Part shown: piece by piece, positions 52,493-60,500 of the stretch
Layout of the letters: each line of letters begins with the position of its first letter
Numbering within the stretch: the stretch's first letter is position 1
Assembly (NCBI GenBank): GCA_046349915.1
Contig: JAXMBL010000003.1
Location: 558,001 to 622,000 of the forward strand
Origin: CAIXSC01 sp046349915
GTDB lineage: Bacteria; Planctomycetota; Planctomycetia; Pirellulales; Pirellulaceae
Length of the DNA: 64,000 nt
Direction: 5' to 3'
Translations under genes and position numbers: made by a program
The notes under the pieces: model-generated
Databases searched by the model: none
Told to the model about the DNA's origin: nothing
Seen by the model: the letters and a program-made list of their open reading frames with translations, nothing else

Positions 52493-53020
52493 TTACGATG
52501 GCTCCGATTGCGCGGCAAGCATAGGCGAGTCTGGGTGGAGTGGGTTGGAGTAGGGGGTAGCGAGGAGCGACGGGCCGCTCGCGACAGCCGACTGAGCGGA
52601 TTCGGTACGCGCGTCCCCCTCATCGAACCACTCATCATGCGGGTCGAATTTGGGGTACACCACGATCAGCACTCGCATTCGCCCCACGGCACGATGTCGA
52701 GTGCCGGGGCGGATCATCACACACATCCCAGGCCGCACCGGAATCAGGTCGTCGTTTAACTGCATGCGGGCGTCTTCCTCGCATTCGAGGAAGAAGTACG
52801 TCTCGGTGAGCGTGCGGTGGTAGTGCACGCGAGCATCCGCGGCGATCTCGGTAACGTGTATCGTGCCGGGGAAGTCAGGTGTATTCGCGAAAGCTCGCCG
52901 GGCCGTGCCGCAGGGGCAGGGGACGCCAGGGATCAACGCAAAGTCAACCAACTCGAAGGGAGCTGGCTGACGAGCGGCCGGGTGAGCTGGCAAGTTTGGG
53001 GTATCCATGACATGGTGCAT
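52493..53020 (-). CDS. Cupin domain protein
   Basis: The 175-residue protein has one cupin barrel with likely metal ligands in VHYHRTLTETYFFLE and a second-motif His in RPGTRHRAVGRM. Small cupins bind metals and can be dioxygenases, isomerases or ligand-binding proteins, so the substrate is not known. The C-terminal 40 residues are Pro/Ser-rich and look disordered. AGGA lies about 9 bases before the ATG at 53020. The gene stands alone, transcribed away from the Cys-rich gene. Confidence 0.85.
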   Translation of the reverse strand: MHHVMDTPNLPAHPAARQPAPFELVDFALIPGVPCPCGTARRAFANTPDFPGTIHVTEIAADARVHYHRTLTETYFFLECEEDARMQLNDDLIPVRPGMCVMIRPGTRHRAVGRMRVLIVVYPKFDPHDEWFDEGDARTESAQSAVASGPSLLATPYSNPLHPDSPMLAAQSEPS

Positions 53021-53665
53021 TGTACGATCCTGGGGACCGTCACGACAACCAAGGACGGCTGACTTGCCCCGCGCGAAAAAAAACTCGCACCCGGTTCTTG
53101 TCCGATCAGTTTTGCGGACCGCTACAGCTTGACGCCAGAGGCGTCTGGGCGAGTTGGGGGGAAGGGTGGACTTTGCGGGTCAGTGAAGCAAGTGGGGCGA
53201 AAGGGCGGGTTTTTGAGGCCATACAACCGGCCAGGTTTCGCTAGCTTCCGACAGCGTTAAAGTCTCCGTGATCGTTGTCGTAAAGCGTGGTGCGAAAAAC
53301 GGTTTTGAGCTATTCAAGGCGTCCAGACCGGTAGGCCGATACCGTAGTTGTCACTGGACGCGAACATGTGCCCCTCGGGGCACCCCGACCCAGCGCGTTG
53401 GACCACCGGAGCGGACTCATATCGAGTCAAGGATTGACTCGACCGGACTAACGCGGACACACCGTGAACTGCGGGCAACGACCCACCTTTCCCGCACTGG
53501 CCTTTCCCAAACCGCCCTTCTCGAAAGACGCTCCTGATCGTCGTTTTTTGAGAAAGGTACCCCGGGGAATGACGAGCGACCGACTTGTCGAACTGCAACG
53601 CAGACCCTCGGGTCGGCGGTGGCGGTTGGCCAGACCCCAGTTCCATCAATAGGAGATGTGGCTCG
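53021..53665. other. Long intergenic region upstream of the Cys-rich gene
   Basis: These 645 bases hold no convincing gene; short open frames have no plausible product. The middle part (53319-53455) contains three stable stem-loops, listed separately. The first 300 bases are G-rich on the plus strand, and the rest contains the presumed promoter of the Cys-rich gene, which I could not identify. AGGAG at 53651-53655 precedes the gene start at 53666. Confidence 0.6.
53319..53455 (+). ncRNA. Candidate structured RNA with three stem-loops
   Basis: First stem: GCGTCCAG (53319-53326) pairs with CTGGACGC (53354-53361), and an inner CGGTA/TACCG pairing is possible. Second: GTGCCCC-TC-GGGGCAC (53368-53383) is perfect. 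Third is a nested set: CGCGTT/AACGCG (53394-53399 and 53450-53455), CCGG/CCGG (53406-53409 and 53443-53446), and CGAGTCA-AGGAT-TGACTCG (53423-53441). Three stable, evenly spaced stems in a region free of protein genes suggest a small RNA or a long 5' leader of the Cys-rich gene. No known RNA family could be recognised, and strand is uncertain because stems are symmetrical. Confidence 0.4.
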
Positions 53666-54442
53666 ATGAAGTGGAACATTTTCGTCGGAACGTTGGTACT
53701 CGGCCTTGGCCTCTGTACCCAAAGCTTTGGTTTTGATCTTTTGAATCGCATGCTCGGCGGCAGTGGCTGCGGCTGTGACTCGGCTCCCAAGAGCTGCTGC
53801 ACGGCGGGCCCGTCGTGCGCTGCTCCGGCGAAGGCGAGCTGCGGATGCGACACCGCTCCCCGCTGCTGCGCTAAGCCCTCGTGCGATCCCTGCGGTGCGA
53901 AGCGCTGCTGCCGTAAGAAGTGCTGCTCGACTGGCTGCAACAGCGGCTGTGCGAGCAAGGGCTGTGCGGCTGCTGCTCCTTCGTGTGCAGCTCCTGCTCC
54001 GACTTGTGCGGCGCCCGCTCCGACTTGTGCGGCTGCGGCTCCGACCTGTGCGGCTGCTGCTCCCTCGTGCGGTTGCGACAGCAAGGCTGCATGCCATAGC
54101 TGCAACAGCTGCTCGAAGAGCTCTTGCTGCAAGCCGGTGTGCAAGCCTGGTCTGCTAGACCGCTTGTTCGCCTGCAAGAAGAGCTGCTGCAAGCCTTCGT
54201 GCTGCGACTCGGGCTGTGCGTCGAAGGGCTGTGCGGCTCCTGCCGCCACCTGCGCCGCTCCTGCCCCGACCTGTGCAGCTCCGGCTCCGGCCTGCGGCTG
54301 CGACGGCGGACACGGCAAGGCTCCGGTGAAGGTTGAAGGCGAACAGACGCCGACCCCGCCGGCCCCGGTTGTTGATCCGTCGGCCTATATCCAGTCCACC
54401 CAACGTCGGGTCGTTCAAGCGAGCAGCAGCTTGGTCCGCTAA
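53666..54442 (+). CDS. Secreted Cys-rich repeat protein
   Basis: The 258-residue protein starts MKWNIFVGTLVLGLGLCTQS (signal peptide); the ATG at 53666 has AGGAG upstream. The mature part holds about 40 Cys, arranged as CC, CxC and CAAPAPT-type repeats (SCAAPAPTCAAPAPTCAA), with two larger repeat blocks sharing SGCASKGCA. High Cys content without conserved catalytic residues suggests a disulfide-linked structural or metal-binding envelope protein. Cell walls of planctomycetes are known to hold Cys-rich proteins, but this link is inference. A strong terminator follows at 54474. Confidence 0.82.
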   Translation: MKWNIFVGTLVLGLGLCTQSFGFDLLNRMLGGSGCGCDSAPKSCCTAGPSCAAPAKASCGCDTAPRCCAKPSCDPCGAKRCCRKKCCSTGCNSGCASKGCAAAAPSCAAPAPTCAAPAPTCAAAAPTCAAAAPSCGCDSKAACHSCNSCSKSSCCKPVCKPGLLDRLFACKKSCCKPSCCDSGCASKGCAAPAATCAAPAPTCAAPAPACGCDGGHGKAPVKVEGEQTPTPPAPVVDPSAYIQSTQRRVVQASSSLVR

Positions 54443-54473
54443 GCTGATGCGAGCCTCAAGGCCATGACGCAAG

Positions 54474-54507
54474 GCCTGCCGGAGCTTCGGTTCCGGCAGG
54501 CTTTTTT
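54474..54507 (+). terminator. Intrinsic terminator of the Cys-rich gene
   Basis: A 10-bp perfect stem GCCTGCCGGA/TCCGGCAGGC with an 8-base loop (GCTTCGGT) is followed by TTTTTT, 32 bases after the gene stop. Confidence 0.92.
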
Positions 54508-54679
54508 CGTTGATACCTTTCTCGCTCGGCCCACACGAGTGAAGAGGGAACACTAATCTTCGCTGATCACCACTAATCGGGGCAGACTGTCCGGACTCGA
54601 AGTAGCTGGAGAAGGACGGAAGAACTCGAACTCGTGGGATTGCATCAGGTTCGCCGAATGCAGAGCCGTCAGACAAGGT

Positions 54680-54852
54680 GGACCACGAATCGCACGAATT
54701 CCACGAATCCAGAATGAGAATGAATCCATGGAGGGATTCTTCACACGGGCTCGTATCGCTCCCTCTCAAATAGCCACAGCCATTCGCGGTCCACGCACTC
54801 AGCCGTGATCACTTATTCTTCTGATTCGTGCGATTGGTTCGATTCGTGGTCC
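54680..54852. repeat. 173-bp MITE-like repeat, copy 1
   Basis: The ends are GGACCACGAATCG and its inverse CGATTCGTGGTCC, with ACGAAT repeats inside each end. The inside has no coding sequence. Copy 2 differs at three positions only. No target-site duplication is obvious. Confidence 0.88.
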
Positions 54853-54910
54853 CATCATGACCTCTAAGCTTGAGGCCGAGTTCCTATAGGTGCGGGCGCC
54901 AGAAGGTTGT

Positions 54911-55083
54911 GGACCACGAATCGCACGAATTCCACGAATCCAGAATGAGAAGGAATCCATGGAGGGATTCTTCACACGGGCTCGTATCGCCCCCTCTCAA
55001 ATAGCCACGGCCATTCGCGGTCCACGCACTCAGCCGTGATCACTTATTCTTCTGATTCGTGCGATTGGTTCGATTCGTGGTCC
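54911..55083. repeat. 173-bp MITE-like repeat, copy 2
   Basis: It has the same orientation as copy 1 and lies 58 bases after it. The right end sits 7 bases before the stop of the convergent FkbM gene. Confidence 0.88.
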
Positions 55084-55090
55084 AACCGGG

Positions 55091-56011
55091 CTACGTGGTG
55101 AAAATGGCGTTATCGTAACCGCCCTCGCCACCCAATTCGGCTAGCAAGGAATTCAGGGTTGCGATCGGATGGCTGACATAACCGCCGTCACGTCTCACCC
55201 AGTAGTGCCGCCAGAAACGGCTGGCCAGTTCGCAAAACTCACTGACCGACGTCCCCGCTCGCTGCATCCCGTACGGCCAAATCTCGACCATCACGGGCAC
55301 GCCTTTCCCCAACACCTCGACGCCCCCGCGAAACGCCTGCGCCTCAAAACCCTGGACGTCGATCCAGACGAGTGAAAGGGAATCGCGATAGAGAGCCGGG
55401 AGTTCGCGGCAAAGGTCGTCCAGCCGCGCGGCTCGCACGCGAATCGACTTCCGCCGCGACTCGCCATATCGTTCCACCGCCCCCGCGCCTGGCGTGCTTG
55501 CCTGGCTGCTTGAACTCGCGGTCGCCTTGCGCACGCGATGGTCCCCAAAGTTCGATTCGCTCAACTCAAACTCCAACTCGCCCGGCGAATCCGAGACCGC
55601 CGCTTGGAGTCGCACGATCTGGTCTTGCAGGTGGTTGTTAGCGACGTTCCGTTCGAGCAATTGAAAATTGCGAGGCTCGGGTTCGATCGCCACTCCCCGC
55701 GCCACTTGACCGGTCACCACAGCGCCCACCGAGATCACTCCGATGTTGGCGCCAATGTCCAGGATCGCCCCTTCGTTCGGCGGCGGAGCCAGGCCGAGAC
55801 GTCGAGTCAGTTCGAAGGTCTCCTGGATCAGGTCCAATTCAAATTGTCGCTGGCAGTAGAGTTGCCGGCCGATGCCGGCATCGTTTGCGTCGACGGAAAA
55901 GCGGCCCTGAAGCGTGTTGAAGGTCAACGTCGAGACGAACGGACGCTGTGCCTTCCAAGCCCATAAACGTAATCTCTCGGACCAGCGTCTGGCCTGTGGA
56001 CGAGCCGACAT
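55091..56011 (-). CDS. FkbM family methyltransferase
   Basis: The product is 306 residues from the ATG at 56011, which has GAGGGA about 8 bases upstream and leaves 20 bases after the SppA gene; a frame extending to 56098 would overlap SppA. It has the class I SAM-binding motif ILDIGANIGVISVGA and later motifs VAIEPEPRNFQLL and VWIDVQGFEAQAFRGG, all typical of FkbM O-methyltransferases. These often act on polysaccharides or secondary metabolites. A Ser/Arg insertion near residue 180 (ATASSSSQASTPG) is unusual. It is likely co-transcribed with the upstream sppA. Confidence 0.88.
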   Translation of the reverse strand: MSARPQARRWSERLRLWAWKAQRPFVSTLTFNTLQGRFSVDANDAGIGRQLYCQRQFELDLIQETFELTRRLGLAPPPNEGAILDIGANIGVISVGAVVTGQVARGVAIEPEPRNFQLLERNVANNHLQDQIVRLQAAVSDSPGELEFELSESNFGDHRVRKATASSSSQASTPGAGAVERYGESRRKSIRVRAARLDDLCRELPALYRDSLSLVWIDVQGFEAQAFRGGVEVLGKGVPVMVEIWPYGMQRAGTSVSEFCELASRFWRHYWVRRDGGYVSHPIATLNSLLAELGGEGGYDNAIFTT

Positions 56012-56031
56012 GGGAGAATCCCTCGCTGCGG

Positions 56032-57315
56032 TTACCGGCTGTTCGCGCGATCCATCGGCCATGACGGGCCCAGCGGCCAGTTGGTGGCGAGATACCACGC
56101 ACGCGGCGAATTCAACTCCAAGAACGCGGCCAACGGATCGACCGACGCGGAACTTCTGGCGGATAATCCCGGTAGCTCGAACAACGCGGGCGGGCGATGG
56201 TAATGGACCACTCGCACATTTTCCGCATCGAGCCCCGCGAGTTCCGTGACGCGGGCGATTGCGTCTTCGATGAAACCGATCTCGTCCACCAACCCCCGCT
56301 TCTTGGCTTGGTTCGCCGTGAAGATCTCGCCCGTCGCCGCTTCAATCAACGGTGCGTCGTTTTCGCGAAAGGCGGGACGACCTTCCTTGACGATCTCCTT
56401 GAATCGTTCGAACGACTCCATGACATACGACTGTACGATTGCCCGATCCTCGTCGGACAACTGTTTGGTCATGCTAAGCATCTGTTTTCGGGGATGGCTC
56501 GCTATCGAATCATCGCGCACATCGAACCGTTCCATCAGTTTGCTGACGTCGTAGTGCGGCACGATGACGCCGATCGAGCCGGTCGTGGTGGTCGGTTCAG
56601 CGTAGATCGATTTAGCTTCATCGCCGACCGCCATCGACACGTAATAGCCGCCGCTGGCCGCAATGCTCCCCATGCTGACCACGAGCTTGAGATTGCGTTC
56701 CTTCTTCAGTTTCTTCAGATGATGAAAGATGTAGTCGGCGCCCGTCACCGTGCCGCCCGGCGAATCAACTCGCACCACAACCGCCTTCACCGACTCGTCC
56801 TCGCGGATCATATCGATCTGCTTCTTGACGAATCCATCTCCCTCCATGATCACGCCCGAGATGTCGATAATCGCGATCTTGTCGGAAGCGAACTTGGCGC
56901 CCGAATGGTACTTTTCAAAAATCCCTTCGGTGGTGTTGAAGTACTCGTACGACGTCGAGACATAACCAATCAGCAACATCGCGCACAGCAGAAAACCGGC
57001 CCAACCAATCCAACCCAAGACTCGTTGGAACGTCCCTTGAGTCTGAATGATGATCGGCTGTTGCGGCCATTGCGGAGACCCGCCGCCCGGCGATCCATAA
57101 CCGCCCGGCGCTTGCGGGGGAAATCCGCCTCCTCCACCGCCTTGGCCAGGACCCATGGGGCCTCCTGATGTGGGCCCGCCAGACATTGGCCCGCCAGATT
57201 GCGGGACGGGAGGTCTCGAGCCCGAGCCGATCATTTGAGCGGTGAAGGGCGAGCCACTGCCAGCGGCGGGAGGCTGTCCGGGAAAGGATGAGGATGGTGG
57301 ATTCTGCGGTTCCAT
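56032..57315 (-). CDS. sppA: Signal peptide peptidase SppA (S49 family)
   Basis: The 427-residue protein has a Gly/Pro-rich cytoplasmic N-terminus (1-90), one membrane segment (about 98-119) and an S49 protease domain. Motifs include DISGVIMEGD, VVVRVDSPGGTVTGAD and MGSIAASGGYY with nucleophile S221. The general base is probably K277 (ASHPRKQML). The length and single transmembrane helix match the bacterial single-domain SppA. It degrades cleaved signal peptides in the membrane. GGAG about 7 bases before the ATG supports the start. The FkbM gene follows after 20 bases. Confidence 0.9.
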   Translation of the reverse strand: MEPQNPPSSSFPGQPPAAGSGSPFTAQMIGSGSRPPVPQSGGPMSGGPTSGGPMGPGQGGGGGGFPPQAPGGYGSPGGGSPQWPQQPIIIQTQGTFQRVLGWIGWAGFLLCAMLLIGYVSTSYEYFNTTEGIFEKYHSGAKFASDKIAIIDISGVIMEGDGFVKKQIDMIREDESVKAVVVRVDSPGGTVTGADYIFHHLKKLKKERNLKLVVSMGSIAASGGYYVSMAVGDEAKSIYAEPTTTTGSIGVIVPHYDVSKLMERFDVRDDSIASHPRKQMLSMTKQLSDEDRAIVQSYVMESFERFKEIVKEGRPAFRENDAPLIEAATGEIFTANQAKKRGLVDEIGFIEDAIARVTELAGLDAENVRVVHYHRPPALFELPGLSARSSASVDPLAAFLELNSPRAWYLATNWPLGPSWPMDRANSR

Positions 57316-57472
57316 GGGCGGCTCCAGAGGTTCCTTCGTCGCCTCAGAATAGAGGCAAAGCCGCTACGAGGGAAGGAGGAGCGAGGCCCATACGCTGGCG
57401 ATTGGCGCCCTAAGGTGCGGTCCCCGAGATGGGTTCTGCGAAGGATTACGCCTCGTTCCTCGCGGCTTGCAC

Positions 57473-57530
57473 CGACGGACTGGAAGTCCGTCGTACCGAG
57501 GAGAATCGACGGACTAGAAGTCCGTCGTAC
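57473..57530 (-). repeat. Two copies of the 24-bp palindromic repeat, family A
   Basis: Copies at 57473-57496 and 57507-57530, 17 bases after the stop of the STAND-type gene on the same strand. The second has TAG in its loop. Confidence 0.92.
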
Positions 57531-57547
57531 ATAGGAAGAACGACGTC

Positions 57548-60500
57548 CTACTCGCCGCGATTCCAGAGTTTTCGCAGGCGAGCAATATCCTCGGACTGGG
57601 GCGCTTGCACGCTGGCTGGGACCGAGTCGCTCATCAGTTGGCCAGGGGTCGCGGTATGGGTGAGTCCCAGAAGGTGGCCAAGTTCATGCAGGACTACTCG
57701 CCGCAACTGGTCCGCGGACCACTCGTCTTGCGAATCAAGGCGTAACTCAAGCGTCAATCCTTCCTGCGGTGGTCCCAACTGTCCGTGGCCAGGCACGCCG
57801 CCCGCTCCATCCAGCGGCTCGGTACGGATCACCACATGCGGTTGCTCCCCTCGTCCCACTTCACGAAACGCGATGGAACCCACGTCTCCCCAGGCTTTCC
57901 AGGTTTCGGCGACCAGTTGGCGAGCGTCGTTGGAGGACTCCCTTTTTCCCGCGGTCCACTGCGGCAAACTCTCGATGAAAATCCGGATGGCGCCTTCCTC
58001 ATCGGGACGAGCCGCGACTACGGGGCGAGGACCAGCTTCCACAACACTCGGAGTGGCAACAAGTCCCGGGCCAAGGCCCGCAAACGTCTCCAGGTAAGGC
58101 GAGGGATCGTTGGCGAACGCCGCTTCCCACTCGAGGTTCGTCAAGTTGCGACCGGCGGCCCGCCGAGCCAGTCCCGGTAGCAAGTCGCTGGCAACGTTCC
58201 ATTGCCGAATGTAGCCCGAGCGATGCAGGCCAAACAGCGTCGCTCCGCGTCGATCAAATACCAAATCCACGCCACTCGTCGGTGTATCCAAACGAATCGA
58301 CCGCGCCGCGCCAGCCCGCCCCAAGTCCCAAAGACCAAGCGAACCCGTCGAGCCCGCGACCACGAGCCAACGGCCGTCGGCGCTCCAAGTCGTACCACTA
58401 CCTGCTACTGCACGATGATCAGCTCGCCCCAACATCTCCGGTGCGTTGTCCAGGGCATACACTTGGGAAGCTCCCACCGAATCGATCATCAGGCGCGCGC
58501 CATCGCTGCTGACACGGAATCGCTCGAGTCCCGGGATGTTGAGGGTCCAGGTGAGCGGGGGCGAGTTGTCGATGCGCCAGCCGCGCAAGATGGGAGATTC
58601 TCCGTCTTCCGCGACCCCGCGTGCGATCAACCAACGATCGGTCAACACCACATCCGCCGCGCGCGGATCGCGAGTCGGCGTGGCGGTAATCTCCCAAAAG
58701 CCGCGCTGCGTCCACGGTTCCCCGCCGGGCTCGGGACCCCATAACGACAATGTGTAAGTCGCATGGGAGTTGGGCAGCCCGGGTTGCTCGCCTTCCTCTT
58801 GCGCCCCAGCCACGGCAGGCTTGACCACGACGCCCCGCGACGCATCTCGATGGATGACGGCGAGTCGGCCGGCGCCGGGACTGAGGAACACTTCGCGAGC
58901 GGGTGGGTGAGCGGGGAGGGAACGCTCGATATACTCGTCCGTCGCGTCCTCATGGCTCCACACTCGCATCTTCCCCGCGGGATTGACCAGCAACAACCAG
59001 CGTGCGCCAAACTTCAAGTCAAGGAAGCGTTCCCGCAATTGCAAATCAGCGGGCTGGGATGTCCGTGCGAAATCCCAGGTCGACAATTTCGTAGGGGGAT
59101 CGCGAGTGGGAGGTAATCGCCACAAGGCAAAGGGAGTGGCCGCTCCCGTCTCCGCAGCCGCTATCGCCAGCACCGACTCGCCCGCCGCATCGAATCGCAA
59201 CTGAGGTGGGAAGGCGTTGAGCGAGTCGGGGGTGGGAAGGAAAGAGGGCGGCAGAGCTAACGCCGTCTCGGCGAACCATCCATCGTCGCCGCCCGCTCGC
59301 CACACCACGATCGCCGTTTGCTTGCCGTCATTTATCAGGGCTGCCGCCCGTTCGCCCTTGGGGGACCACGACCACTCACCCACAACGCGATGATCGTTCG
59401 GCGTCGCGAATTGCCCTTGAATGTCGCGCCAGCGCGAGCGATCCCAGATTCGCACCTGACCATCGGCGTCCAGGGCCGCCAGGATTCCCGCGTCCGGCGA
59501 ACTCGCCAAATCAACTTTGCTGTCGAAGCCAGCCCCTTGCCATTGAGCGACCGCAACACTCAACGCATCGACCGGCGGCATCGTCCAGGCGCGAATGGCG
59601 CCATCCGCGGCATGACTGAAAAGCCAATTTCCATCGCCGCTCGTCGCTAACCCATGCACATCGGCCGGATGAGTCAGCACCCAGGTCGCACTGTCGGCGT
59701 CAGCAAGTGCCGTTGTTCCGGAGTCTGCTGCGAGCGTTGGTTCCAATCGCCACACATGCACGCTGCGATCGGTTGCGGCACAGGCGAGCCAGCGTTCGCG
59801 CGGATCAAACTTCAACGCCGTGACATCGCCCGAGCGACCTTCCGCTCGCCGCGGCGTAGGATAGACTCGTGGGCTCGAGGGCGACTCACTGTGGGAGACG
59901 CCGCAATCCCAGAGGAATACATTTTGAGCCGCATCGGAGGCGGCGATCCAGCGCCCGCTTTCACTGATCGTCGCCCGCTGGAACTCGAAGTGCATTGGGG
60001 CAACTAACGTGCGACGCAACTGCACCGAGTCGTCGCTCATTCCCCAAACTTGGACTAACCCACCCGCGGTCACCAGTTGAGGGAGCTTGCGATCGAAGCT
60101 GACAGTCCGTACGCCGCCGCTACATACGGGTCGGCCGACAAGCGAAAGGGCGGCGGGTTGTTGCGGATCAAGGGACCACCAAACAACCGCCCCGTTCGCG
60201 TCACAGGTCGCCCATTCGTTGCTCTCCGGTCGAGCCGCCACTTGGCGGACTGGCAGGGCGACGTTCGAGAATTCTTGCTCGAGTGGCGCCGCTTCGGGTT
60301 GTGCGAGCGCCCAAGTCCACAGTCGACCGTCGCGCGAAACCAACGACACGCTCATTGAATCGGGTGAGAAACGAGCAAACATCGCGTCCCGCAGCGACGC
60401 GGCGTTCGGCAAAGCGAGCGCCCGCATCGACTCGACCGGAAACTCCTGCGACAAATCCCACAGCCGAACCGTGTCGGCCGCAGTAACCGCCCAACGCCCC

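Larger units (their letters stand above)
54443..55090. other. Gap with terminator and two MITE-like repeats
   Basis: Apart from the terminator at 54474-54507 and the two 173-bp repeats (54680-54852, 54911-55083), the region has no recognised gene. The second repeat ends 7 bases before the stop of the FkbM gene. Confidence 0.7.

Noticed and set aside
54680..55083. Insertion sequence
   Set aside because: No transposase frame fits in 173 bp and none is in the window; a non-autonomous MITE-like element is the better description.
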